From: Brevibacterium sp. W7.2
GTDB lineage: Bacteria > Actinomycetota > Actinomycetes > Actinomycetales > Brevibacteriaceae
Reading direction: 5' to 3'
DNA: 64,000 nt
NCBI RefSeq assembly: GCF_018137945.1
Contig: NZ_CP073089.1
Coordinates: 2,790,001-2,854,000 of the forward strand
Shown here piece by piece: positions 8,276 through 17,416 of this stretch (its first letter is position 1; each line of letters begins with the position of its first letter). The notes beneath the pieces are model-generated. The model did not search any database. It was not told where the DNA came from and saw nothing but the letters and a program-made list of their open reading frames with translations. Both the position numbers and the translations under genes were made by a program.

Positions 8276-10018
8276 TCAGCGGGAGAGGATCGCGGCGGCG
8301 GCCTCCCGCAGGGCGGCCTCGGGATCGGCGACCATGTCCGGAGCCCGCCACCCGATGTAGCGGTCGGGCCGGACGAGCACGGCGCCGCCGTCGCCGACCT
8401 CGCGCGCCTTCGCCCAGGCGCCGTAGGCGTCGTCGATGTCCTCACCGCGACCGATCGACCGGGTGCGCAGCGGGATGCCGAGCTCGGCGGACACCGCCTC
8501 GGCGGCGTCCTCCCATGCCTTGCCGCCGATCCCGGTGAGCAGGGTGAACTCCCCGCCGCCGGTGAGGTCGAGGGTCGAGACCTTCCGCCCGTCCGCCACG
8601 ACCCACACGTGCGGCAGGTAGGCACCCGGCCACGTCGTCGGCTGGTAGTAGAGCTCGGCATCGCGGGTGTAGGCGGGCATCGGCTCACCATCGGTGACGG
8701 CCGCCGTCGACACGTAGCGCTGACCGAGCTCCACACCGTGGGCGTTGAAGTGGTACTCGTTCTGCGCGAGCACATCGTCGAGGTGACTGCGGCTCGCCGC
8801 CCCGGCCGGGGTGTCGCTGAAGAACTCGTCGAGCGCGGCCTGCCCTTCGGCATCGGTCTGCCCGATCCGGCAGCCGAAGGCCGAGGGCACCTGCCCGAAG
8901 GCCTGCACACTGGCCAGGGCCCGGTCGACGACCTGGCGCCCGACGGGCCGGCGTTCGGCGTCATACGTGTCGAGCAGGTCCGGTCCGGCGAGGCCGGTGA
9001 CGACGTGCGCGAGCTTCCAGGCGATGTTGTACCCGTCCTGCACCGAGGTGTTGCTTCCGAGGCCGTTGGCCGGCGGGTGCCGGTGGGCGGCGTCCCCGGC
9101 GAGGAAGACGCGCCCTTGGCGGTAGGTCGATGCGACGAGGTGGTTCATCTGCCATTCGCTCACCCCTTTGATCCGCACGTCGACGCTGGGATCGCCGATG
9201 ACCTTGCCGATGCGCTCCTGCAGTCCGTCCTCGCTCGTGTCGATCGTCTCCGTTTCGGGGTCGTAGACGACGATGAGCACCCATTCGGTCCACGGCCGCA
9301 CGGTGACGAAGGTGCCGGCCCCGAGCCAGAAGTCGCGGCCGGGCTGGATCGTGAAGAAGAGCGCTCCGGGGCGGTGTGCGCGATACTTCTCGAGGTCGGC
9401 TTCGATCCAGATGTTGATCGCCGAGCCGAGACCGGTCTCCCCGTCGAAGGGGAAGCCGAGCTCCTCGGCGATGAGGCTGCGACCGCCGTCGGCGGCGACG
9501 ACGTACTGTGCCCGCACGAGGTAGTGCTCACCGGTCGCACGATCGAGCATCTCGGCCTCGACGTGGTCGGCGGTCTGGCTGATCGCGACGAGTTCGGTGG
9601 AGAACCGCAGGTCGCCGCCGAGGTCCTCGGCACGCCGGCGCAGGATCGGCTCGAGGTCGTGCTGGCCGATGTTGCACATCGAGCTCGGGCTGGCGTTGGC
9701 ATAGTCGGCGCGACGTGCCGGTCCGCTCCCCCATGCGTCCATCCGGGCGAGCTCGCGGCCGGCGACGCTCGTGGCGAAGACGTTCGTGCCCATGCCGTCG
9801 CCGGGGAGGGAGGCGGCGAGCACCTCGTCCTCGATGCCGAGGTCGCGGAAGATCTCCATCGCCCGCTGATTGGTGATGTGGGCCCGCGGGGTGTGCGCGG
9901 TGCTCGGGAACTTGCTCACGGTGATGGCGTCGATGCCGTCCCTGGCCAGGCACGCAGCGGCGCTGAGTCCGGCAGGGCCGGCGCCGACGACGAGGACGTC
10001 GGTGGTCTCGATTCGCAT
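8276..10018 (-). CDS. FAD-dependent aromatic-ring monooxygenase (TfdB/PHBH-like)
   Basis: 580-residue class A flavoprotein hydroxylase, likely to hydroxylate a phenolic substrate with NAD(P)H and O2. Motifs in order: FAD dinucleotide fold [12 protein letters not shown] (residues 10-21), the DG motif AADGGRS (175-181) and the ribose/pyrophosphate motif LAGDAAHRHPPANGLG (306-321). The C-terminal 190 residues form the thioredoxin-like dimerisation part found in 2,4-dichlorophenol and phenol hydroxylases. It lies 19 bp after an SDR gene and before a DoxX gene. Substrate unknown; the full reading frame extends upstream but the ATG at 10018 begins the FAD domain cleanly. Confidence 0.88.
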   Translation of the reverse strand: MRIETTDVLVVGAGPAGLSAAACLARDGIDAITVSKFPSTAHTPRAHITNQRAMEIFRDLGIEDEVLAASLPGDGMGTNVFATSVAGRELARMDAWGSGPARRADYANASPSSMCNIGQHDLEPILRRRAEDLGGDLRFSTELVAISQTADHVEAEMLDRATGEHYLVRAQYVVAADGGRSLIAEELGFPFDGETGLGSAINIWIEADLEKYRAHRPGALFFTIQPGRDFWLGAGTFVTVRPWTEWVLIVVYDPETETIDTSEDGLQERIGKVIGDPSVDVRIKGVSEWQMNHLVASTYRQGRVFLAGDAAHRHPPANGLGSNTSVQDGYNIAWKLAHVVTGLAGPDLLDTYDAERRPVGRQVVDRALASVQAFGQVPSAFGCRIGQTDAEGQAALDEFFSDTPAGAASRSHLDDVLAQNEYHFNAHGVELGQRYVSTAAVTDGEPMPAYTRDAELYYQPTTWPGAYLPHVWVVADGRKVSTLDLTGGGEFTLLTGIGGKAWEDAAEAVSAELGIPLRTRSIGRGEDIDDAYGAWAKAREVGDGGAVLVRPDRYIGWRAPDMVADPEAALREAAAAILSR

Positions 10019-10037
10019 AGTGGTCGTCTCCTGCCGC

Positions 10038-10763
10038 TCAGATCGTGTGCATCGCGGAGTCGACGACGAGGTTGGCGGCGTTGATGCCGCGGTTGTCCAT
10101 GAGCGCGAAGGACGCGTCGACGATGTTGTCCGGGGTGGGCAGGCGCTTGCCGGGGGTGCGCTGGCGCGCGGCCTCATAGGCTTCGGCGCGCACGGGGTCC
10201 GCGTTGTCGACGGCGTCCGTGCCGCCGACGACCCCGGGGGTGATGACGTTGACGCGCACCGGTGCGATCTGCACGGCCAGGGAGGTGGCGAGGCCGACGA
10301 CGCCGGCGTTGGCCATGGAGATCGTCGTCGAACCCGGGAACGGCCGCCACATCGACAGGCCGCTGAACATGAGGACGGATCCGTCGGCGGCGAGCTTCGG
10401 CAGCGCGTAGTGGACGCTCGTCGCATAGCCGACGTTCTTCATCAGCGAGGTGTGGGCGCTGTCGTCGGGGCGGAAGTCCCTGATGTCGTTGTTGTCGCGG
10501 TCGAGGGCGACGAGGACGAGGTGGTCGATCGGCCCGTCGACGGAGTCGAAGAAGGCCTGGAGCGACGCCCAGTCGGTGAGGTCGCAGACACCGTGGCTCG
10601 CGTTCTCCCCGAGTTCGGCCGCGCGTTCCGCGTTGCGCTGCGGGTCCCGGCCGGTCACCGTGACCCGGTCCCCGCGGGCCACGGCGGCGCGGGCGATCTC
10701 GAGTCCGAGGCCGCGGGTGCCGCCGATGACGACGATGTGCTCATTGGTGGTGCTCTCCGGCAT
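10038..10763 (-). CDS. Short-chain dehydrogenase/reductase-like protein with degenerate active site
   Basis: 241 residues with the SDR nucleotide-binding motif GGTRGLG at 14-20 and the C-terminal NVITPGVV segment of the fold. Ser134 is in the expected place, but the positions of the catalytic Tyr and Lys (YxxxK) are Ile148 and Asn152 in STTISMANAG. It may therefore be a non-catalytic or mechanistically divergent SDR, perhaps a partner of the adjacent monooxygenase. A clear GGAGG site precedes the ATG at 10763. First gene of the SDR-monooxygenase-doxX set. Confidence 0.82.
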   Translation of the reverse strand: MPESTTNEHIVVIGGTRGLGLEIARAAVARGDRVTVTGRDPQRNAERAAELGENASHGVCDLTDWASLQAFFDSVDGPIDHLVLVALDRDNNDIRDFRPDDSAHTSLMKNVGYATSVHYALPKLAADGSVLMFSGLSMWRPFPGSTTISMANAGVVGLATSLAVQIAPVRVNVITPGVVGGTDAVDNADPVRAEAYEAARQRTPGKRLPTPDNIVDASFALMDNRGINAANLVVDSAMHTI

Positions 10764-10802
10764 GATGCCCTCCTGAGTCGACTGCGTTGTCGCGTGACAT
10801 CA

Positions 10803-10843
10803 GTTCTACACGAGAACTTTCGAAGCCTCAAGATTTTTTCGAA
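10803..10843 (-). promoter_or_regulatory. Promoter and TTCGAA operator motifs of the SDR-monooxygenase genes
   Basis: On the minus strand TTGAGG (10826-10831) and TAGAAC (10803-10808) are separated by 17 bases and can serve as -35 and -10. TTCGAA occurs at 10819-10824 in the spacer and at 10838-10843 just upstream, 19 bases apart, and further dyads (GAATATTC, CTCATGAG) follow to 10855. The motif core is the same as in the gntR promoter palindrome. Confidence 0.45.
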
Positions 10844-10897
10844 TATTCTCATGAGAGGTGGAGGCGGCGTGGGTTCGGCAGGGGATCGCTGCCCGAC

Positions 10898-11887
10898 TCA
10901 GGAGGGAGTCGCGGCGTCCGCAGTGTCAGCGGATCCCGGAGGGTTCGCGGCGTCCCACCAGTCGAGGACGCGCAGGGCCTGGAGGGTCACCCACTTCGAC
11001 GGTTCGCCCGCGGGGACGTCGACGTGGAACCAGACGTCGCCGGCCAGCCGGTGTCCCATCAGCCATGCGCCGTCGGCCTGGCGCTGATCCCGGATGCGTT
11101 CGATCGCGTCGGCCAGACGCGGATCCGGCCGCCTCCCGTCGGTGAGCGCGGCGTCGCGGAAGTAGTCCGCGGCGGCGAGGATGCTGTAGTGCCAGCGCCT
11201 GGGGTGCGCGAAACTGAACGCGTTCATCGAGAATGGCTCGCCGGTGCTCAGGCGCCGATAGAGCCCCCGCGTCAGCAGATACTCCTCCCCCGCGGCACGC
11301 GCCAGCGCGACCCGAGCGCCGTCGCCGGTGCGCTGCTGATAGTCGAGAAGAGCGCCGAGGGCGTTGAGGGTCGAGTGGAAGGACGACCGGGTCGAGCCTT
11401 CGACCCATTCGCAGTTCCAGCCGCCGTCGTCGAGCTGGTGGTCGAGGAACCACTGGGCGATCCCGTCGACGTCGGCGCCGAGCCACAGGCCGTTCGACAG
11501 GGTCCACGCATTGATGCACACGTCGACCTCCCCACCCCAGTAGGGCAGGTCCTTGAACTCCCACCGCACGGGCGCGAGCTTCTCCGCGGTCCCGGCGAGC
11601 ACCTCGGCGTCGATGCCCCATTCGCGCAGGTCCTTGAGCGCCCACGTCGTCGCCGTCCACGGCTGCTCACCCTCCCAGCTGAAGTCGGCGGGGAAGAACG
11701 GACCCCCGGCCCACTGGCCGTCGGGGTCCTGCCGCGCGAGCAGGTCGCGCCCGAACCCCTCGGTGGCGACCGTGGCCCGGGTGGCCTGCCAGGTGTCCTC
11801 GTCGGCCCCGAGGAGGTCGCGCTCGACCTGCCAGCGCAGCGCCGGATCGGAGTCGAGCAGCCAGTCCCTCATACGTGTGTCGATCAT
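10898..11887 (-). CDS. Terpenoid-cyclase-fold (alpha/alpha toroid) protein, function unknown
   Basis: 329 residues with repeated Asp-Gly-Gln/Gly-Trp motifs of the prenyltransferase/squalene-cyclase-like toroid: DPDGQWAGGPFF, LDDGGWNCEW and RQADGAWLMG. The catalytic DXDD motif of hopene cyclases is not present, so cyclisation is doubtful. It is a soluble protein without signal peptide. In the ancestral chromosome it would have followed the alpha/beta-hydrolase now found at 25229-26014, because that gene's original 3' end lies at 11976-12046. The start could be the ATG at 11887 or the one at 11872. Confidence 0.7.
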   Translation of the reverse strand: MIDTRMRDWLLDSDPALRWQVERDLLGADEDTWQATRATVATEGFGRDLLARQDPDGQWAGGPFFPADFSWEGEQPWTATTWALKDLREWGIDAEVLAGTAEKLAPVRWEFKDLPYWGGEVDVCINAWTLSNGLWLGADVDGIAQWFLDHQLDDGGWNCEWVEGSTRSSFHSTLNALGALLDYQQRTGDGARVALARAAGEEYLLTRGLYRRLSTGEPFSMNAFSFAHPRRWHYSILAAADYFRDAALTDGRRPDPRLADAIERIRDQRQADGAWLMGHRLAGDVWFHVDVPAGEPSKWVTLQALRVLDWWDAANPPGSADTADAATPS

Positions 11888-11975
11888 CGTCGATCTCCTC
11901 CACAGTCGGCTCGGAGCCCACTCATGACGCGAGTTCCGCTCACGGCCACCAGCCTAGTCCCGGTCGCCCCTGACG

Positions 11976-12046
11976 TCACGGGTCTGTGCGCGCGACATCG
12001 GCGGCGAGCATCCCCGGCCACTCAGCGAGGTCGGCCGGTGTCCGGG
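11976..12046 (-). pseudogene. Orphan 3' end of the alpha/beta-hydrolase gene
   Basis: Read on the minus strand this fragment encodes the C-terminus RTPADLAEWPGMLAADV followed by ARTDP and a stop (TGA at 11978-11976). The intact gene 13 kb away ends RTPADLAEWPGMLAADV then ARHQT. The shared part is 52 identical bases; only the last few codons differ. It looks like the original gene end, left behind when the inositol island entered. Confidence 0.85.
11995..12046. repeat. Left copy of the 52-bp direct repeat flanking the inositol island
   Basis: Base-for-base identical to 25248-25299 in the same orientation. Its right edge abuts the stop codon of the last island gene (TGA at 12049-12047). Together the two copies behave like attL/attR or the product of a recombination at the 3' end of a gene. 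No integrase lies between them. Confidence 0.9.
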
Positions 12047-12889
12047 TCATCGGAAAGCTGACAGTGTCGTGGTCCGTGCCAGTTCCAGCCCTTCGCGCAA
12101 GGGTCGCTGTCGATGCTCCGCTGAGAGGATCTCCACTCCCCACGGGCCAGCGAAGCCGATGGCACGCATCGTCTCGACAAAGCCGGCCACGTCCTGCACC
12201 CCCTCCCCGATGAGTCTGCGGTTGTCCCGGGTGTCTTCGAAGAGTGTGCCGACCACCTCGGCGTCTGCGTCGCAGAGTTCGACACCGAACACAACGTCAG
12301 CGTTCACACTCTCAGACAACTCGGCAAACGACGTTCCCGCACGGAACACATGCCAGAAATCGATGATGAGACCAGCGGCCGGGTGCGCGACTTGATCGAT
12401 GAGCTGAGCACCCTGCGGGACCGTTGCGATCATTCCGAACGGGAAGGGCTCCAATGCCACGCGTGTTCCGTGCGCTTCGGCTTCGATCGCCAGACGCCGG
12501 AGGGCCTTGACGAACGGTTCGAGGTCATCGACCTGCGGTGCTATCGCGGTCGCGATTTTGATGAACGACGCACCGAGAGACTGCGCAGCGTCGAGCAGAT
12601 CATCCCAGTCCCGCCGCCAAGCCCCATCGTCGGTCCACCATCCGGAGCACAACTCGACTTCGACGTGCGTCAGCTCCGACGATCTGATGTCGTCAGCCAA
12701 ACGGTCGTAGCCGATGGAAGCCCGCACACGGCGCAGATCGTCGAGAACGAAGCCCAGGCCCGCCCATCCAGATGCCGACACCTCACGGACACGCGTCTGG
12801 GCATCGTATGGGCTCAGTTCGGATGCGCGCAGCGGTGCAGTGTCTCCGGCGCTGGTCCAACACGAGGCGATCAACGCAGGTTCGGTCAT
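12047..12889 (-). CDS. Sugar-phosphate isomerase/epimerase-type TIM barrel (IolI-like)
   Basis: 280 residues, the size of inosose isomerase IolI. It belongs to the AP-endonuclease-2-like TIM-barrel superfamily. Candidate metal ligands are seen in VALEPFPFG, LIIDFWHVFRAG (Asp and His), GVELCDAD and WGVEILSAEHR. In an inositol operon the likely role is interconversion of ketoinositols such as 2-keto-myo- and 1-keto-D-chiro-inositol, though another ring- or chain-isomerase is possible. The ATG at 12889 overlaps the transporter stop by four bases; last gene of the operon. Confidence 0.78.
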   Translation of the reverse strand: MTEPALIASCWTSAGDTAPLRASELSPYDAQTRVREVSASGWAGLGFVLDDLRRVRASIGYDRLADDIRSSELTHVEVELCSGWWTDDGAWRRDWDDLLDAAQSLGASFIKIATAIAPQVDDLEPFVKALRRLAIEAEAHGTRVALEPFPFGMIATVPQGAQLIDQVAHPAAGLIIDFWHVFRAGTSFAELSESVNADVVFGVELCDADAEVVGTLFEDTRDNRRLIGEGVQDVAGFVETMRAIGFAGPWGVEILSAEHRQRPLREGLELARTTTLSAFR

Positions 12890-14352
12890 GACTCGTCTCT
12901 CAGCTTCTTCCAACCCCGGAAGTCATAGGCCATTCCCGACTCGATCCCCTCTTCCATCGTCTCCAATGAGATGCCCCGTGTTTCGGGAACCTGGGTGGCG
13001 ACGAAGATCAGGGCAATGACACCGACCCCGGCGAACACGAAGAACACTCCTGAAATGCCGATCGCAGCGACCATAGAGGGAAAGACCAGAGCGATAACCC
13101 CGTTCATCCCCCACCCGAAGAGCTGCGAGATGCCGATGCCGACGCCTCTCATGGGCAGAGGGAACACCTCGGCCAGCCATACCCAGACCGCAACGTTCAG
13201 GAAAGTCTGCATCGAAGCGACGAAGCCGACGATGAGGGCGAGGATCACCCAAGCACGGAGGGGGTTGTCTTCAGACATGTACATCGAGCACAGTCCGATG
13301 AGCAGATGGAAGGTCGTCGTGAGCGTGAGTCCGATGAGGAAGGTCGTGCGGCGGTCGACTCGGTCCATCATGTACAGCGCGACGAATCCTCCGATCACTG
13401 CCACGACTCCGGGGGCGATGTTCGCGATGAGGGCCGCATTCGCCGCGAAACCGGACTCGATGAGGACGATCTGTCCGTAGTACATGATCGAGTTGATGCC
13501 GGTCAGCTGCTGGCACACGGCGACACCGATGCCGACGAGAACGATCCTGATCAGCCACTTGTTGAAGACGAATTTCCGGTAACCGACTCGTTGGTCACCG
13601 GTGGTGGCTTCGGCAACCTGCTCCACAGCACCGAGTTCCGCGACGGCACGCTCTTCGGTACGCACGGTTCGCAGCACAGCCAACGCCTCTTCGTGTCGGT
13701 CGTGTTCGACAAGCCATCGCGGCGACTCCGGCATCCGCAGCATTCCGATGAACAGGCAGATCGCCGGCAGCGCGCAGACGGCGAACATCACGCGCCAGAT
13801 GCCGTCGATGTGTCCCCAAACATTGCCGATGATGGCGTTGACGACGAAGGCTGCCAGCTGGCCGGAGACAATCGCGACTTCGTTGCGTCCGCTGATCGAG
13901 CCACGGATCTCGTAGGGTGCAAGTTCGGAGAGGTAGACGGGAACCACGATCGACGCACCGCCGACTGCCAGACCGAGCATGATTCGCCCGGCGACGAGCA
14001 CCTCCAGGTTCGGCGCGAAGACAACGACAAGTGTTCCGAAGAAGAACAGACCCGACAGCATGAGGATAGTCCGCCGGCGCCCGATCATGTCACAGATCTT
14101 TCCGCACGACACCGCGCCGACAGCGGCAGCGAAGACGAGGGAGCTCGTCACCACTCCCTCGCTGACCGCTGTCAGACCCAGTTCCTGGGACATCGGGCGG
14201 AGAGCACCGTTGATGACACCGGTGTCATAACCGAAGAGCAATCCTCCGAAACACGCGATGATCGAAATCAGACCGATCCGCTTCCGGTGAGGACCGGTCT
14301 TGGGCATTGTCGGCAGCGCCGAGTCGTTCGATATTACTGAGTTGGCAACCAT
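12886..14352 (-). CDS. Sugar porter (MFS), probable inositol uptake
   Basis: 488 residues, twelve predicted membrane spans. Sugar-porter signatures are intact: FGGLLFGYDTGVINGAL in the first span, DMIGRRRTI between spans 2 and 3, PESPRWLVEH after span 6, QQLTGINSIMYYG in span 7 and VPETRGISLE at the end. It is the same family as the IolT inositol transporters, and the operon context makes inositol or a related cyclitol the probable proton-coupled substrate. AGGAG eight bases before the ATG supports the start. Confidence 0.88.
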   Translation of the reverse strand: MVANSVISNDSALPTMPKTGPHRKRIGLISIIACFGGLLFGYDTGVINGALRPMSQELGLTAVSEGVVTSSLVFAAAVGAVSCGKICDMIGRRRTILMLSGLFFFGTLVVVFAPNLEVLVAGRIMLGLAVGGASIVVPVYLSELAPYEIRGSISGRNEVAIVSGQLAAFVVNAIIGNVWGHIDGIWRVMFAVCALPAICLFIGMLRMPESPRWLVEHDRHEEALAVLRTVRTEERAVAELGAVEQVAEATTGDQRVGYRKFVFNKWLIRIVLVGIGVAVCQQLTGINSIMYYGQIVLIESGFAANAALIANIAPGVVAVIGGFVALYMMDRVDRRTTFLIGLTLTTTFHLLIGLCSMYMSEDNPLRAWVILALIVGFVASMQTFLNVAVWVWLAEVFPLPMRGVGIGISQLFGWGMNGVIALVFPSMVAAIGISGVFFVFAGVGVIALIFVATQVPETRGISLETMEEGIESGMAYDFRGWKKLRDES

Positions 14353-14420
14353 GGTGGTCTCCTATGCTGGGTGCTTCTTTGCACTGCGGGTTGCGCCTGA
14401 GCGCTGACCCGGGTCGGCGC

Positions 14421-15434
14421 TCAGGCGCCGCGGTCGATCTTGACTGCACGTCCTTCCCTCGCTGAAAGTTCTGCGGCATTGGCGAGGACGAGCGCCTCCC
14501 GGCCGTCGGCGAACGTCGAACATCTCGAGGCTTCTCCACGAACCAGCTTGCAGAACTCGCGAAGCTCGTCGACGTAGGCCTCGGCATAGCGTTCGAGGAA
14601 GAAGTGTTGGAACGGGGCTCCCGCCTGTACCGCCGAGGAGTTCGAGTACCTGAGGAGGCTCGTTCCGGCGTTGCCGACTTCGAGCATTCCCCGGCCGCCG
14701 AAGACCTCGATGCGCTGGTCGTAGCCGATCGCGCTGTGCCGCGAGTTCGCAATCGTGATCTGGGCGCCCCCAGCCGTGCGCATGAGCACCGTAGCGGTGT
14801 CGAAGTCGCTGAGCTCGGCTGCTCCTTCGTCGAACATCTGAGACCCGGTGGCGAACACCTCGACGATGTCGGGCGCGAAGAACCGCGCCATGTCGAAGTC
14901 GTGGATGGTCTGATCGCGAAACATTCCTCCGGTCGTCCGAAGGTTCTCGATCGTCGGTGGGGCCGGGTCACGACTGATGATCATGAGCTGTTCGAGGTCG
15001 CCGACGTCACCGGCCAGAAGGCGCTCCCTTGCGGCGGCGAAGCTGCGATCGAATCGCCGGTTGAAGCCCACGGCGAAGGGGACGTCGGATTCCTCGACCA
15101 TCGGAGCCAACTCGTCGACTCGCTCGATGTCGAGATCGATGGGCTTCTCACACAGGATGGGGATCTTCGCCTTGATGGCCTCGGCGATGAGGCCGGCATG
15201 AGTCGAAGTGGGGGAGGCGACGATCACGGCGTCGATTTCGCCTGAATCGAACGCCCGGCGGGGCTCCGCCGAGGCGGAGGCCCCGTGCTCGGCGGCGATC
15301 CGCTCGGCACCTGCGAGGTGGGGGTCGACGACCCAGGTCAGGACGGTTTCCGGCAGTGCTGCGATGCTGGCGGCGTGGACCTTGCCGATGCGTCCGGTTC
15401 CGATCAGGCCGAAGCGAAGCTGTTCGCTGGACAT
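14421..15434 (-). CDS. iolG: Inositol 2-dehydrogenase (Gfo/Idh/MocA family)
   Basis: 337 residues. An N-terminal Rossmann domain (FGLIGTGRIGKVH, residues 8-20) binds NAD. The catalytic lysine is Lys97 in CEKPID; Asp174 and His178 in MFRDQTIHDF complete the triad, closely matching the positions known for Bacillus IolG. It should oxidise myo-inositol to 2-keto-myo-inositol (scyllo-inosose), the first step of the pathway. It is the closest to classical IolG of the three dehydrogenases in the operon; 63 bp separate it from the preceding gene. Confidence 0.85.
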   Translation of the reverse strand: MSSEQLRFGLIGTGRIGKVHAASIAALPETVLTWVVDPHLAGAERIAAEHGASASAEPRRAFDSGEIDAVIVASPTSTHAGLIAEAIKAKIPILCEKPIDLDIERVDELAPMVEESDVPFAVGFNRRFDRSFAAARERLLAGDVGDLEQLMIISRDPAPPTIENLRTTGGMFRDQTIHDFDMARFFAPDIVEVFATGSQMFDEGAAELSDFDTATVLMRTAGGAQITIANSRHSAIGYDQRIEVFGGRGMLEVGNAGTSLLRYSNSSAVQAGAPFQHFFLERYAEAYVDELREFCKLVRGEASRCSTFADGREALVLANAAELSAREGRAVKIDRGA

Positions 15435-15497
15435 TGGTGGGTTCTCCTTGTGGTGGAAAAGGGTTGCATGGACGGAGAGGGAGGCACAGTGGATTCG

Positions 15498-16532
15498 TCA
15501 CCACTCGATTCGGGTCGGTCGTCCCGTGCGCGCGGACTCCTCTGCCGCCATGGCCAGTCGAGCGGCGACGATTCCCGCCGATGGCGGAGTGAGCGAGTCC
15601 GTTTCCCCTCGCACCATGGCGAGGAAGTGCCTGATCTCACCACGGAATGTCGCCGCGAAGCGATCCATGAAGTCTTCGTACGTGGTCACCGCGGGTGCTG
15701 TGCCGGATTCGAGAGGTTCAACCGGTGTATGGTCATCGACACCAGCGGAGAACGCCGCGTCGCTGCCGTAGACCGATGTGGCGACGTCCTGTCCTGACGC
15801 CACATTGCGCCCGCCGCTGACAAGCGCCTGGCTTCCTGAGGCGAACGTGATCACCGCCGATGCGGTGTCGAAATCGTCGCAATCTGAGTAGACCTCGGCA
15901 TCGAGGACGCCCCCGGTGGCGTAGACGGACACAGGCCGGTCGTCGAGAAGCCAGGGAATGGTGTCGAAGTCATGGATGAGGAGGTCACGCCATATGCCCC
16001 CTGAATGCGGGATGTAGTCGGGATCAACGTGTCGGTGGTCATGGTTTACGGCGTGAATCAGGCGGATCGGGCCCATGGAGCCGCTGCGGATGCGCTGCCG
16101 CAGCCTCTGATGACCCTCGTCGTATCGCCGGTGGAACGCGACCATGATCGGCACTCCGTGCGACTCGAGCTGTTCAGACAGCTGGGGGATCTCAGCCAGG
16201 TCGAGACTCAGAGGCTTCTCGACGAGGCAGGGTACGCCATGCTCGACGGCATACCGAGTCAGGTCCGGATGCGTACCGGTCGAGGTCGAGATGATCACTC
16301 CGTCAAGACCATCGGCCCACGCGTCTGACAGCGTCCGCATGGAGATCTTCGGTTCCGCTTCGACCTCGCTTTCAGCCGAGAGCGAGACGGTGAGCGACTT
16401 CCGCGTTGCGTCGAGCCGGTCCACGCTGCGGCCGATGAGCACCAGCTCAGCGTCGGGGGCTTCCAGGACGACGTTGCGCGCGTGGAGCTGTCCGATCCGA
16501 CCGAGTCCGACGACCCCGATGCGCATGCTCAT
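15498..16532 (-). CDS. Gfo/Idh/MocA-family oxidoreductase
   Basis: 344 residues; Rossmann loop GVVGLGRIGQLH at 6-17 and the family EKP motif at 105-107 (LVEKPLSLD), then GGIWRDLLIHDFD with Asp and His at the positions used for catalysis. A probable second inositol-type dehydrogenase, for example for scyllo- or chiro-inositol or for an O-methylated inositol. Its ATG overlaps the iolE stop by four bases. The insertion with LSAESEVEAEPK around residues 51-62 is unusual compared with the neighbouring paralogue. Confidence 0.82.
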   Translation of the reverse strand: MSMRIGVVGLGRIGQLHARNVVLEAPDAELVLIGRSVDRLDATRKSLTVSLSAESEVEAEPKISMRTLSDAWADGLDGVIISTSTGTHPDLTRYAVEHGVPCLVEKPLSLDLAEIPQLSEQLESHGVPIMVAFHRRYDEGHQRLRQRIRSGSMGPIRLIHAVNHDHRHVDPDYIPHSGGIWRDLLIHDFDTIPWLLDDRPVSVYATGGVLDAEVYSDCDDFDTASAVITFASGSQALVSGGRNVASGQDVATSVYGSDAAFSAGVDDHTPVEPLESGTAPAVTTYEDFMDRFAATFRGEIRHFLAMVRGETDSLTPPSAGIVAARLAMAAEESARTGRPTRIEW

Positions 16533-17416
16533 CGGACTTCCCTCACGATCGATCGAAGATAGTCAAGGCTCTCCCGCGCCTGCGTCATCGGCCCGTCGCC
16601 CGCTTCTGGGTCGGCAACGACGACGGTGTCCTGTTCGAGAGTGAACCACCCGTCGAAGCCGGCTTTGACCAGAGTGGTCACGATCGCACGAATGTCGATA
16701 TCTCCTTGGCCCAGCGGCCTGTACATTCCACCGACGACCGCGTCGTAGTATGTCGAGTCCCCGGCGCGCACCTGTCGGGCGTGGGAGAGCGAGACGTCCT
16801 TGAGGTGAACGTGGGAGATCCGTTCGGGATGGTCCTTGACGAAGGCCAGCGGGTCGATGCCCCCAATGAACATGTGTCCGGTGTCGAAGCAGATGTCGAC
16901 GGCGCTGCCGTTGAGGACGTGATCGACATCGTCCGCAGTCTCCACCATCGTCCCTACGTGAGGATGAAGTGCAACCCTGACGCCATCTGCGGCCGCTCGC
17001 GAGACGATTCTGTCGATGTTTGCGCACAGGGTCTGCCACCCGTCGTCATCAAGGGGCGGCCTGACGTGATCGTAGCCGTCGATTCCGGTGGCCGCCGCGA
17101 GGACGAGGGTATCCGCTCCGGCAGCGACGAACGAACGCAGTTCCGCTTCGATCTGCGGGAGAGGATCAACCTCCGGGTCGTGGATGACTGCCGGGACGAA
17201 GCCTCCGACCGAACGCATGGAATGACGATTCAGGAGCTCTGCTCTGGTCTCGGGATCGACTGGCAGGAAGCCCTCCGGCCCGAACTCAGTGGCGTCGAAT
17301 CCGAGCTCCTGCATCTCCGTGAGCACCCTGTCGGGCGCGAGTTGATAGCCCCACCCGGGGACCTCGCAGACTCCCCAGGAGATCGGGGCAGCTGCAATCC
17401 TGACATCGGCCATCAT
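16529..17416 (-). CDS. iolE: 2-keto-myo-inositol dehydratase (inosose dehydratase)
   Basis: 295 residues, TIM-barrel of the AP-endonuclease-2 superfamily. The N-terminus IAAAPISWGVCEVPGWGYQL is the hallmark of IolE, followed by LGFDATEFGPEGFLP. Metal-type residues appear in VALHPHVGT, ICFDTGHMFIG and ISHVHLKDV and near the end in WFTLEQD. It dehydrates 2-keto-myo-inositol to 3D-(3,5/4)-trihydroxycyclohexane-1,2-dione, the substrate of IolD. Two adjacent ATGs (17416 and 17413) are possible starts; both overlap the upstream stop. Confidence 0.93.
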   Translation of the reverse strand: MMADVRIAAAPISWGVCEVPGWGYQLAPDRVLTEMQELGFDATEFGPEGFLPVDPETRAELLNRHSMRSVGGFVPAVIHDPEVDPLPQIEAELRSFVAAGADTLVLAAATGIDGYDHVRPPLDDDGWQTLCANIDRIVSRAAADGVRVALHPHVGTMVETADDVDHVLNGSAVDICFDTGHMFIGGIDPLAFVKDHPERISHVHLKDVSLSHARQVRAGDSTYYDAVVGGMYRPLGQGDIDIRAIVTTLVKAGFDGWFTLEQDTVVVADPEAGDGPMTQARESLDYLRSIVREVR

